Shown here: in pieces, positions 1 through 8,588 of the stretch
Layout of the letters: each line of letters begins with the position of its first letter
Numbering within the stretch: position 1 is the first letter of the stretch
Assembly: GCA_965230415.1 (NCBI GenBank)
Contig: CBDDKZ010000005.1
Coordinates: 434,001-498,000, forward strand
Length of the DNA: 64,000 nucleotides
DNA from: CBDDKZ01 sp965230415
GTDB taxonomy: Bacteria > Bacteroidota > Bacteroidia > Cytophagales > JAAEPT01
Reading direction: 5' to 3'
The notes under the pieces: generated by a model
What the model saw: the letters and a program-made list of their open reading frames with translations, nothing else
Database searches by the model: none
Told to the model about the DNA's origin: nothing
Position numbers and translations under genes: made by a program

Positions 1-3000
1 GTGCGCCTGCCCAAGGCATCGTATTCAAAGCTTAGCTCCTGCCCGTCGGGGCGGCTTACGCGCTGCAACATACCATTACCATACCAGGTGTATTCCCAAC
101 ATCCGCCGACTCCTCTTTTTTCTATCAGGTTACCTTCTTCGTCGTAGCGGTAGTGCCAGTCTTTATCTTTCAGAAGCTGGCCTCCCCTTCCGTATTCACG
201 ATCTTTCCGGTCTTTGCTACGGTAGAGGTTACCTACCTCATCGGGTAACTTATAATCATACTGCCCACTCTCATATTGAGCGCTGGCAAGATTGCCAAAA
301 GTATCGTGGCTATAGCTTACCTTCCCGTTAGTGAGCGCATCCACCATTTCTTTCAGGCGGTCGTTTACATCCCACTGATAGTGGCGATGGCGTTTCAATT
401 GTTCGCTACTTCGTACCTGTTGTTCCACCGGCCTACCGGCATCGTCATAGCGTTGTGTAACCTTCACTCCACCGTTAAGGCTTCGTTCGGTTTCTAGCCC
501 CAGACTGTTGTAGCTATACTGCGCCTCCCACACCTTGCTTTTATTACTTTGTGCTTTCAGCTCGGTTACTTGCCCTAATTCATCTCGCTCTATGGAGATA
601 GCTGCACCCAGTGAACTTACAACACCTACTCTTCTACCTATAGAATCGTAACTACTTGCTACTTCATGGCCATCTTGTATTTCTTTAACAACCCTACCAC
701 TATCCTCGCGGATAAGCGTTACTTTACTATTCGGGTTCACCGCTTCTATTAACTGACCATCCCGGTTATAGGTATAAGCTTCCCAGCTTCCATCGTCGTA
801 TTCGGCGCGTACAATACGTCCATTCAGGTCGTATTCATATTCCGTGAATCGATTTTCCGGACGTTCTACTTTGATTACTTTGCCCGCACGGTCACGTTCG
901 TAATACCTTGTTAAGCCATCGAAGCCGCTTTCTTCTATAATTGAACCGTTTTTGTCCCGACGGAAATGATAAAACTCACCTTGCTCGTTGGTAATACCGT
1001 GTAGTTGCTCTTCGGTATCGTAGGTGAAATGTACTTTACGTCCATGTTCTTCGCGTACCTCCAAACTACCTAATGGTGTATAGGCAAATTTAACGTGTTG
1101 TTTTTTGTCGCGCAGCTCTATTACTTCGTCATAGGCATTATACTTCAACTGAAGCACATTGCTGTCTGATTGTTGCAGCCTCATAATACGTCCTAAATGG
1201 TCGTATTCAAATTGTTGTGCTTTGTTTCCACCCTGTTGACTGGTGATTACCTGCCCCCAGGCATCGTGACTCCAACTACTACGCTGCCCGTTACTTAGTT
1301 CTAAGCCTTCCAGATTATGATCCTCATCGTAGGTAAATTTAGTAACATGTCCCTGATCATTTCTTATACTTGCGACACGCCCCTGCTCGTTGTACTCAAA
1401 ACTGGTCACCGATTTATCTGCGTCTACGATGGACAATAAACGGTGATCTTCAAATACACGTACAGTAGTAGCTCCCACCGGGGTTTTTGAAAAAATGAGG
1501 CGGTCTTGCTCATCATATTGATACACCTGCGTACTACCATCGGGTAGCGTTACACTCTCCAGGTTACCACGCTCATCATAAGTATATCCTGTTATATTGC
1601 CTTCCTCGTCGATATCGCGGTAAGGTTCCATAAAATCGGTATAACGATGAAAAACGTGACCACCCATCGCATCACTCACCTGCGTACACAAATTATTTTC
1701 ATCGTAGTGGTAAGTTGTTTGATGTCCCAGTGAGTTGGTCACTACGTTATGGCCTTTTCGGTATTCAATTGTTCCTTCCAACAGGCCTCCATCTCCCCAG
1801 GTGTGAATACAGCGTGCACCTGTGCTTGGGCCGTCGTATTTCCAGTAAAACGTTTGACCATTGCGGTCGGTTTTTTCCACCATCAGGTGATTACGGTAAC
1901 GCATGTGCGTTGTCTTTCCCATCGCGTCGGTTATACCAATGAGGTCTCCGACATCATTATACTGATAATTCACCAGTGTGCGGGACTGTCCACGGTGGCT
2001 GGCACTTATTTTGGTAATTCGTTGTTCCTCGTCGAGCTCTAAATCGATCACGCGACCGGCCGTATCGATCAGTTGATTAAGCTCACCACCAGATGTATAA
2101 TTAAATTGAATGGCCTGTCCGTCCTCGTTTTGGCAATAGACGGGTTTGAATACTTCCTCACCAATATGTTCGAAGCGGTACTCCAGTCGCTGCTTATGAT
2201 CAAATACCGAATAAGTCTCGCGATCTATACAGCTTAAGGTAAGCTGCTCGCTGCGATTGTAAAAAGTACTACCTTCACTTAACAGCAATTCAAAAGCTGC
2301 CGGTCGGCCATCTGCTAAAATCAGCATGATGACATTTTCGTCGAGGCAGCGCTCTAATTTTAAGTCATAGCTGTGGTGAAAACCATGCCCCAATGGCCCT
2401 GTATAAGAAGAATCGGAATACCAGTTGCGCTCCCATTCAACGGGAATGGGACCTGGTAGTTCAAAGTCGGTACCGTCATATACCATACGGCCATCAACCA
2501 AATCTACAGGCTCAAAGCCCATCTTACACATTGATTTTTTTAAACCCTTGGTAAATTTATTGGCCGGAAGTGCATTGTTTAGCGCTTTTAGTCCTTTGCT
2601 GCCCAGCTTCCCTAAGCCTTTAAATGCCGCACCGAATGAGTACGACATGACCATCGCTTTAAGAATCCCCATCAAATCGGGAACATAGGGACCGCCAACC
2701 ATTACCGGTTTACCCAGAGGTATCGGAATAGAAAAAGACGTCGGCAAATACATGCTTGGAATAGGCTTCATCTTTTTTCCCGGAGAAAAGGTTAAAGGCA
2801 TGCCTATGTCGTTGCAGGTCATAATCATATGTCCCGCCGGTGTAAGCAGCATATCTTCGGCCAGTGTTTTTTGGCTACCGAAAAAATTGACCGAGTCATG
2901 CCCTATCATGGGGGCCATTGCAAAGGGACCGCCCATTGGAATATGAACAAATATCCCCAACATACCTGTAGTACCGCTATTACCCCTGGGCAAACCATTA

Positions 3001-3158
3001 ATTTTTACGGTAGCACCAATAAACGGAATGTAATCTGCCGGATCGATCACCAAACCTATAAAAGGATGGGGAAGCGGTACCGGCACTCCGGGAGGGATAA
3101 TCACAATGTGGATATCCAATCCCAGAACAGGCGTGAGGTGTTTATTCGATAATAGCAT
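1..3158 (-). CDS. PAAR-like/Rhs-repeat T6SS toxin scaffold, C-terminus off the window
   Basis: An open frame runs without a stop from an ATG at 3158 to the left edge (1052 complete codons), so the 3' end is missing. Residues of roughly 1-150 are glycine- and proline-rich and look like a PAAR-like spike-tip domain. A hydrophobic Gly/Ala/Lys stretch follows, then a DUF6531-type Rhs entry module around residues 225-290 (GPIPVEWERNWYSDSSY). After that come about twenty YD/Rhs repeats (YDExGNL, GRI, YDALGRR). Rhs proteins of this kind form a hollow shell around a C-terminal toxin and ride on VgrG. The gene is last in a tight Hcp-VgrG-adaptor-Rhs series, 12 bases after its neighbour. The toxin tip and any immunity gene lie outside the window, so the activity cannot be told. 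Confidence 0.9.
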   Translation of the reverse strand, partial: MLLSNKHLTPVLGLDIHIVIIPPGVPVPLPHPFIGLVIDPADYIPFIGATVKINGLPRGNSGTTGMLGIFVHIPMGGPFAMAPMIGHDSVNFFGSQKTLAEDMLLTPAGHMIMTCNDIGMPLTFSPGKKMKPIPSMYLPTSFSIPIPLGKPVMVGGPYVPDLMGILKAMVMSYSFGAAFKGLGKLGSKGLKALNNALPANKFTKGLKKSMCKMGFEPVDLVDGRMVYDGTDFELPGPIPVEWERNWYSDSSYTGPLGHGFHHSYDLKLERCLDENVIMLILADGRPAAFELLLSEGSTFYNRSEQLTLSCIDRETYSVFDHKQRLEYRFEHIGEEVFKPVYCQNEDGQAIQFNYTSGGELNQLIDTAGRVIDLELDEEQRITKISASHRGQSRTLVNYQYNDVGDLIGITDAMGKTTHMRYRNHLMVEKTDRNGQTFYWKYDGPSTGARCIHTWGDGGLLEGTIEYRKGHNVVTNSLGHQTTYHYDENNLCTQVSDAMGGHVFHRYTDFMEPYRDIDEEGNITGYTYDERGNLESVTLPDGSTQVYQYDEQDRLIFSKTPVGATTVRVFEDHRLLSIVDADKSVTSFEYNEQGRVASIRNDQGHVTKFTYDEDHNLEGLELSNGQRSSWSHDAWGQVITSQQGGNKAQQFEYDHLGRIMRLQQSDSNVLQLKYNAYDEVIELRDKKQHVKFAYTPLGSLEVREEHGRKVHFTYDTEEQLHGITNEQGEFYHFRRDKNGSIIEESGFDGLTRYYERDRAGKVIKVERPENRFTEYEYDLNGRIVRAEYDDGSWEAYTYNRDGQLIEAVNPNSKVTLIREDSGRVVKEIQDGHEVASSYDSIGRRVGVVSSLGAAISIERDELGQVTELKAQSNKSKVWEAQYSYNSLGLETERSLNGGVKVTQRYDDAGRPVEQQVRSSEQLKRHRHYQWDVNDRLKEMVDALTNGKVSYSHDTFGNLASAQYESGQYDYKLPDEVGNLYRSKDRKDREYGRGGQLLKDKDWHYRYDEEGNLIEKRGVGGCWEYTWYGNGMLQRVSRPDGQELSFEYDALGRR

Positions 3159-3170
3159 TTTTAATAATCT

Positions 3171-4532
3171 TTAATAAAAAAAAGCTAATGGACTTTTCTT
3201 AGGTATTTGTTTCTTTTGTTCCTCTGCCGTTGTTTTCCAGTCGGAACCAAAGTGGAGGATCATAAATTCCTCCAGTTCTTTCAGTTTTTCACCTTCATTC
3301 TTTTTATGAAGCACCATAGCTTGTTCAAAGGCCACAAAAGGAAAAGAAGAAATCTTTAACAGCTCAGGATCCATATCGCGCCCTGTAAGATATACTTTAT
3401 TAAGAAGGGCCTGATATTGCTTTTTACTGACGCTGTTCGTCAACGCTAAAGCCATCTGCCAGGCCATCAGCGCTTCCAGGTTCATATCAAACTCAAGTGC
3501 CTTTTCTGCCTGCCGTTCATATAATTCAATAGCTTCCGTTTTTTGTTTTTGATGTTGTGCACTGGCACCTTGAAATCCATAAATTTGTATTAAGAGCGGC
3601 TTTACAGTATCATTTTGCATGCGCATCCCCTGATTCACCTTAAGAAGAGCCTCTTTCAACAATTTATCGACATGCGCAAATTCTTTGAAATGAAATAATG
3701 CAGCGGCATAGATCAAACGACTACTGGCCATGAATGCCAGGTCTCCACTCTGTTGTGCAATTAATAGTGCCTCCCCTCCCCATTTATTTAATAAATCGAG
3801 GTCATTGCTACGCTGCGCTTCATTTATTTTGATTAAGCATTTTCTAAATTGCACCTCCGGGTCATTGGCGTCCCCGCCAGATGCGAGCTGTTCCACTGCT
3901 CCGGAATAGTCTAAGGGTACGTAGATTGTTTTACTAGCTTGCTCGTATTTCTTAAATAAATGATCAAACTCCGGCGTATCCCTATCGTCCAAAACTAACA
4001 AACCGGTACTGTCAGGCAGTCCTAGCTGAAGCAGATTGTCAATCCAGTCAATAAATGAAACCGAATTGGTGACAATATAAGGCCTGAAAACAAGATATAC
4101 AGCGGTTTCTTCTGCACTTAATTGCTGCTGATATTGCTGCAACATATGTAAAAGCAACTCATTTGGCGCGCTCGTTTTTTCGTTCTGTTCTTGGAAAGTT
4201 GCCGCTGGCCACTTAAATGCTTCCGGGTCATTTGCTAAAGCCTGCTGCATGGTTTTATCTTTTAAAAAACCAGCTGTCCAGTCTTTAACTAACGCGTGAG
4301 GAAAGCTTTTTTCGTTTTCAAAGGAAGTGAGCAATGTTATAAAAACTTCGGGAAGCTGACCATGTTCCGAGCATTCCAATTTAAGGAATCCATCGTAAAG
4401 TCGAAATTGCTCTGCCGGAACCAAAAATCGCACCAGTTGGGGTGTTTTTTTCAATTCGGAAATTTCACCCACCCACTGACTCTGAATTTGAGTTACCAGC
4501 TCTGCTATCGGATTATGTTCCGCACCAAACAT
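3171..4532 (-). CDS. Unrecognised 453-aa helical-repeat protein between VgrG and Rhs, possible effector-loading adaptor
   Basis: I do not recognise the family. The protein has no signal peptide or membrane segment, so it should be cytoplasmic. Residues about 1-220 are mixed alpha/beta with a Glu/Gln-rich stretch. Residues about 225-420 are helical with TPR-like spacing of small and aromatic residues (for example EAIELYERQAEKALEF, then EALMAWQMALAL). The gene starts 4 bases after the vgrG stop and ends 12 bases before the Rhs start, so the three are surely co-transcribed. In other T6SSs this slot holds loading chaperones such as DUF4123 or DUF1795 (EagR) proteins, and I see no motif of either. 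A role in loading the Rhs toxin on VgrG is inferred from position only. Confidence 0.75.
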   Translation of the reverse strand: MFGAEHNPIAELVTQIQSQWVGEISELKKTPQLVRFLVPAEQFRLYDGFLKLECSEHGQLPEVFITLLTSFENEKSFPHALVKDWTAGFLKDKTMQQALANDPEAFKWPAATFQEQNEKTSAPNELLLHMLQQYQQQLSAEETAVYLVFRPYIVTNSVSFIDWIDNLLQLGLPDSTGLLVLDDRDTPEFDHLFKKYEQASKTIYVPLDYSGAVEQLASGGDANDPEVQFRKCLIKINEAQRSNDLDLLNKWGGEALLIAQQSGDLAFMASSRLIYAAALFHFKEFAHVDKLLKEALLKVNQGMRMQNDTVKPLLIQIYGFQGASAQHQKQKTEAIELYERQAEKALEFDMNLEALMAWQMALALTNSVSKKQYQALLNKVYLTGRDMDPELLKISSFPFVAFEQAMVLHKKNEGEKLKELEEFMILHFGSDWKTTAEEQKKQIPKKSPLAFFY

Positions 4533-4536
4533 CGAA

Positions 4537-6291
4537 TTAACTACAGTTGAGATTCAACATAGTTCCTTTCACGTTGGTCATTACCTTCCCGTCAACATCG
4601 ACATTTGCTCCTTCTACCTTTACATCAGCTTTACCTGTTACCAATACACTTGGAGCACCCATTTCAGTTTTCGTACTACTATTAATCGTAGTTTTCGACT
4701 GTCCGTCAACCAAAATTTGCTTGGATTTCAAATTCGCTTCACTATCACCGCTCATGTTCAATTTTTCGCTGGCGGTAATATTAATCTCTTTGGCATTGAG
4801 ATTCAAAATCGTATCAGAGGTAATTGTTACGCCATCGGGAGTCATGGTAACGGAGTTATTGTTACAATCGCTTATGGTGATTGAACCGCCACCGCCATCA
4901 TCATCCATCATTATGGTATGGCCGCTACGTGTACGGAGCGCTTTCATGTTATTATCACCATTACTAAAACCAGCTGCCTTTGCTTTTCCGTGATACATAC
5001 TTCCTATAACATAGGGTCTTTCGGCATTATTACCTTCGTAACCGACGAGTACTTCATCGTCGATTTCAGGGATAAAATACATTCCCTGTTCTGCCCCGCC
5101 ACTTGAAGCGGCAATACGTATCCAGGGACTATGTACCTCCTCATGCCAGAAGAATTTCACACGTACGCGACCTAACTTTTCGGGATCTTTGTTATCGGTT
5201 ACGCGGGCGGGCTGAACTTCGCCCATTGGAAACAAAAAAGGATTGGTGTAAGGGGGTACTTCGATATCTGCAGGTACGGCATCGAAAATATTTTCGTATT
5301 GTCCGTGCGTGTCAGACAAGTGAGTAATAGATGTAACGAGGTAATCGCTACTTCCTCCCTCTAATTTTATGGTTACTACGGCCCCAATTTTGAGGCTGCT
5401 ATTTCTACTGCGTCCTGAAAGCTGCACTAATTGTGCATTGTGCGCTTTTTCAAGCAATTCATTCAATTGATCCTGATGAGCGGCTTCTGTCGTATGATTA
5501 ATAAATGCTTTTTTTGTACCACCCGAACGAAAATTATTTTTTCCGGCCTCAGCTGCTGCTTGCGCTAATGAATGGTTGCTACCTGATGCAAATTTTGTGG
5601 CAGAAGTCTGCGACTCTCCCGTAATTTCATCATAGGCAGTATAATGGTATGCATTGCTGCGAATGTTTCCTTTTAAGTGAAAACTTTTCAAATCGAGTCC
5701 GCTTTCGATGGTTGCAACAGAATTTCGCTCCGGATCTTTCACCTGGAGTGTTTCCCCATCGTAAAACATAAACTCTCCATTTCGTATGGAAACGCGTCGT
5801 AGAAAGGAAAAATCGGTTTCGTTGTATTGAACTACGTATTGTAAAGTTGATGCATACTTCGGCGCGAAGTTCGTTTTTAGCACATTTCCGGGAACTTCAG
5901 CGCACAAATCACCAAATATGGTCTGAAGGTTACTTTCTTCATAAGCCCTGTTAACAGGAATATCGTCTATTAATATCGTTGGTGAGAAGCCTTGAATGTA
6001 GAGTCCTGAGGCCGCATTATCTTCACCTTGTAAAGATATATTTGTAATAATTCCCTGAAAAGCACTGTTTTCGAAAGCGATACTTAAACCCGCTCCAATA
6101 TAATTAGTAATTGCATCTTGTAATTTTTTCACATCCATGACATATTCCATGTCCAGACGCCATAGAAATTCAAAATGGTGATGCTGACCTAGTGCCTGCG
6201 ACAATTTCAGGCCGCTATACTTCACCTCATTGTTATAACCGGAAATATAAATTTGAACCGAATTGTCAATATTTATCAGTGATGATGCCAT
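4537..6291 (-). CDS. vgrG: T6SS spike protein VgrG (TssI)
   Basis: This is the trimeric spike at the tip of the T6SS tube. Residues about 1-340 correspond to the phage gpD/gp27-like base domain. A gp5-type OB-fold follows (MGEVQPARVTDNKDPEKLGR, then VGYEGNNAERPYVIGSMYHG). After residue 450 comes a repetitive beta-helix needle rich in T/S/N/K (SGDSEANLKSKQ, VLVTGKADVKVEG). The length of 584 aa fits Bacteroidota VgrG without an extra effector domain. It lies downstream of hcp and directly upstream of the putative adaptor and the PAAR-Rhs gene, so it probably carries the Rhs cargo. Confidence 0.95.
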   Translation of the reverse strand: MASSLINIDNSVQIYISGYNNEVKYSGLKLSQALGQHHHFEFLWRLDMEYVMDVKKLQDAITNYIGAGLSIAFENSAFQGIITNISLQGEDNAASGLYIQGFSPTILIDDIPVNRAYEESNLQTIFGDLCAEVPGNVLKTNFAPKYASTLQYVVQYNETDFSFLRRVSIRNGEFMFYDGETLQVKDPERNSVATIESGLDLKSFHLKGNIRSNAYHYTAYDEITGESQTSATKFASGSNHSLAQAAAEAGKNNFRSGGTKKAFINHTTEAAHQDQLNELLEKAHNAQLVQLSGRSRNSSLKIGAVVTIKLEGGSSDYLVTSITHLSDTHGQYENIFDAVPADIEVPPYTNPFLFPMGEVQPARVTDNKDPEKLGRVRVKFFWHEEVHSPWIRIAASSGGAEQGMYFIPEIDDEVLVGYEGNNAERPYVIGSMYHGKAKAAGFSNGDNNMKALRTRSGHTIMMDDDGGGGSITISDCNNNSVTMTPDGVTITSDTILNLNAKEINITASEKLNMSGDSEANLKSKQILVDGQSKTTINSSTKTEMGAPSVLVTGKADVKVEGANVDVDGKVMTNVKGTMLNLNCS

Positions 6292-6328
6292 GTAGAAAAA
6301 ATAATATCAGGTAATTGGACATTTAAGT

Positions 6329-6358
6329 TTGGACCTCTGACCTCCGTTAGAGGTCCAA
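6329..6358 (-). terminator. Strong hairpin between hcp and vgrG
   Basis: A perfect 10-bp inverted repeat (TTGGACCTCT / AGAGGTCCAA) with a 10-base loop lies in the 86-base gap between hcp and vgrG. On the minus strand it is not followed by a clear T-run. It may be an attenuator or a 3'-end stabiliser that lets hcp transcript outnumber the vgrG-adaptor-rhs message, rather than a full terminator. Confidence 0.6.
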
Positions 6359-6377
6359 AATAAATCATTTGCGCACT

Positions 6378-6776
6378 TTATACCATTGCAGCCCAATCAT
6401 TTTCGTGTTCTACCGAACCTACTTTGATTACACGCGCTGATATGGAGAAAGTCTCTGTCATAGGATGCTCATTGTCGGCATTGAAATTCTCTTTATAGGA
6501 CACACAATACCCATCTTCAAATTCCACTTCTTTCAAAACGGCTTCTGTATCCGGTTTTAAATAGACAATTTTCCCGGCCCGACGATCGAAATTGCTTACC
6601 ATCCAGTCAACAATTGTTGTATCATCAGAACCTAAAACTGTGATATCAATCATACCACCATTATTAACCGCTACCGGTTTTCCAGTACGATCAACCTCTT
6701 GCTTAAAGCTGTATTCACATGCAAGCACTTGATAATCATTTCCATCCAAATGGAATCTAACTTTAAAAGTAGACAT
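6378..6776 (-). CDS. tssD: T6SS tube protein Hcp (TssD), copy 1
   Basis: This 132-aa protein is of the small Bacteroidota Hcp/TssD type that stacks as hexamers into the inner tube. Recognisable parts are the N-terminal strand with LACEYSFKQEVDRTGKPV, the central GGMIDITVLGSDDTTIVDWM, and the C-terminal EHPMTETFSISARVI. It is the first gene of the minus-strand vgrG-adaptor-rhs block. It shares the EYSF...GG.I.ITV pattern with the second Hcp at 9451-9834 but differs clearly in sequence, so the two tubes may prefer different cargo. Confidence 0.93.
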   Translation of the reverse strand: MSTFKVRFHLDGNDYQVLACEYSFKQEVDRTGKPVAVNNGGMIDITVLGSDDTTIVDWMVSNFDRRAGKIVYLKPDTEAVLKEVEFEDGYCVSYKENFNADNEHPMTETFSISARVIKVGSVEHENDWAAMV

Positions 6777-7036
6777 AACTAAAAATTTAAATTAAACAGT
6801 TAAGAATATTTGATTACTCTTTAAAATAATGTTAGTACCACCTAAAACACATATTGTGGTATATAATAAATGGGGTATTTCAGGTTCTACTAATTTCATT
6901 TCATAATACAAACGTGCAATAATTGAGTTTATTTTCTCAATTACAGTTTTTACTTGTATTATTTTCCTAATATAGCTAAACTTAGCTAATATTGATATCG
7001 GATTTGGAGAAAAATCGAAATCTTTACCTAAATTTA
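6777..7036. promoter_or_regulatory. Divergent promoter region between hcp and the lipoprotein gene
   Basis: These 260 very AT-rich bases separate two outward-facing T6SS blocks and must hold both promoters. I found no clean TTTG-N19-TAnnTTTG match on either strand. The only long open frame here reads across the region on the minus strand into the neighbouring gene and looks like chance. Confidence 0.45.
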
Positions 7037-7606
7037 ATGAGCTTCCAGGCACCTCCCCCATTCGTTTACCTATTCAAAACCAGTATATTGATTCTATTAC
7101 TGGGACACTTATTTTTGGGCTGCAAAAGTAGTTCTACTTCCAGCGACAAATTGCATGCTATCAAAATGAAATTTGCTCAACGCATGAAAACTACAGTCGA
7201 AGAACTGCGCTACGATTCGCTGTACACCTTTGCTGATCAATGGTGGCAAGTCCCATACCTGCGCCAGGGAGCATCAAAAGAAGGTATTAGTAATATTCGT
7301 TTTATAAAGCATCTTTATGAAAACGTATATGACGTAAAACTACCACTAACTATTGCTGAGCTCCAACAACTCAAAGAAGCACACTATTTCAAAAAAAGGG
7401 AATACCTGGAAGAAGGTGATTTGCTTTTTTTCAGTTTGCAAGTAGCCGGAAAAATAAGTCATGTAGGTGTGATGTTGGTTAATGGCCACTTCCTGCACGC
7501 CTCTCTATATCAAGGTGATCAAAAACCCAGGGGAGTAAAAATTAATAGCCTGGATGAGCCTTACTGGAAAAAAAGATTTAGAAAAGCAGCAAGAATAAAA
7601 CTTTAA
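7037..7606 (+). CDS. T6SS-associated lipoprotein with an NlpC/P60-like fold lacking the catalytic Cys (TssQ candidate)
   Basis: The start at 7037 was chosen over an in-frame ATG at 6992 because it gives a proper lipoprotein signal: a hydrophobic stretch at residues 15-27 and a lipobox FLGC with Cys29. The mature part follows the NlpC/P60 order: a WWQVPYLRQG segment, the position of the nucleophile (GISNIRF), an EEGDLLFFS turn, and a catalytic-His-like SHVGVMLVNGHFLHAS. Where the family has D-C-S-G-F, this protein has S-N-I-R-F, so Asn86 replaces the cysteine and hydrolysis is unlikely. It overlaps tssG by one base (TAATG). A structural outer-membrane or cell-wall-binding role in the subtype-iii envelope complex is inferred. 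TssQ is a lipoprotein of these systems, but I cannot confirm identity. Confidence 0.8.
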   Translation: MSFQAPPPFVYLFKTSILILLLGHLFLGCKSSSTSSDKLHAIKMKFAQRMKTTVEELRYDSLYTFADQWWQVPYLRQGASKEGISNIRFIKHLYENVYDVKLPLTIAELQQLKEAHYFKKREYLEEGDLLFFSLQVAGKISHVGVMLVNGHFLHASLYQGDQKPRGVKINSLDEPYWKKRFRKAARIKL

Positions 7607-8529
7607 TGAGCAACATCGACAATAAGGTCCCAAAACGCTTAAACAATGTATTAATGACTTTTTTGCAGGCATTGTCAGAGCCATTATTAGCGGAAGAAAT
7701 CATTAGCCACTTGCGAATGAGGTCTGATGCAACCATAAACTATAGTGTACAATTGTTGGGCGCCGGCAAACGACCTCATCATGGTGATATTGAGCGAATA
7801 AAAGAATTAAATAACGGATCTCAAGAGCACATTTATTTAGAATTAAATCGAAATGGTATCGCCGATGCACTTCCCGAAGGGATCGTTTATGCTCCTGCAG
7901 AAAACAAAGATAAGGATGCTACAACAGTTTATAAGCCCAATAGCGCTCTTCAAGATGCACGGCATTTTTTTTCTCCTTTCGAAAACGAATTGTTCAGATC
8001 GAAGACCGATATTCATTTATGTGAACATCATTGGATAGGAAATATTAATGAAATTACAAGTCAATTTTTGATCGATTTTTGGGATTTGGATAAAGAAATG
8101 CCGCTACAGTATTTGTACAAATTAGCTTTAGTTTTACCGCACACCGAACGAATCAAAGGGAATTACGATCGCATTGTTCAGTGCCTTTCAGAAATTATAG
8201 GACAAAAAGTGGCATGGCAAATTGAGTACAAGGATCTACCTGTTCCCGAATCAGCTAAGAAATCGTTAAGTGATTTGTCGTTGGGTGGCAATGCTGTCTG
8301 TGGACAAGTGATCATAGCCGACACCACATTAGAGTTAACAATAATGCTACCAAAGCTATCAATGGTGGCCGATTATCTGGAAGGCTCGGAAAACTATAAA
8401 TTTATTCAATACTTTATCCAATTTTTTGTATCTTTTGACGTTAATACAAATGTGCATGTAGAAGTAGAGCCCGAACAAAATTTGCATATTGAGGATTCTT
8501 ATGGAATTTTAGGCTTTTCAACTATTTAG
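7606..8529 (+). CDS. tssG: T6SS baseplate protein TssG
   Basis: This 307-aa cytoplasmic protein is of the Bacteroidota TssG type, a wedge component that pairs with TssF around VgrG. Visible hallmarks are the SPFENELFRSKTDIHL-like central segment, a helical YLYKLALVLPHTERIKGNYDRI region, and the C-terminal motif GILGFSTI typical of TssG ends. It overlaps the lipoprotein gene by one base and is 59 bases upstream of tssN. The assignment rests on length, end motif and locus order. Confidence 0.85.
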   Translation: MSNIDNKVPKRLNNVLMTFLQALSEPLLAEEIISHLRMRSDATINYSVQLLGAGKRPHHGDIERIKELNNGSQEHIYLELNRNGIADALPEGIVYAPAENKDKDATTVYKPNSALQDARHFFSPFENELFRSKTDIHLCEHHWIGNINEITSQFLIDFWDLDKEMPLQYLYKLALVLPHTERIKGNYDRIVQCLSEIIGQKVAWQIEYKDLPVPESAKKSLSDLSLGGNAVCGQVIIADTTLELTIMLPKLSMVADYLEGSENYKFIQYFIQFFVSFDVNTNVHVEVEPEQNLHIEDSYGILGFSTI

Positions 8530-8588
8530 CAATTTTATACATTTTAATAAAGCACTGGGTCAACATTTGTGTTTGATAGTTTTTTTAT

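Noticed and set aside
1715..2042. Plus-strand frames opposite the Rhs gene
   Set aside because: They are antisense shadows of the repetitive Rhs coding sequence, with Cys- and His-rich compositions unlike real proteins here.
4547..4993. Plus-strand 148-codon frame opposite vgrG
   Set aside because: It lies fully opposite the repetitive beta-helix of VgrG, whose codon pattern gives a long antisense frame.
6792..7061. Minus-strand 89-codon frame upstream of hcp
   Set aside because: It overlaps the start of the plus-strand lipoprotein gene and covers the AT-rich divergent promoter. Its composition is that of random AT-rich DNA and it has no domain feature.
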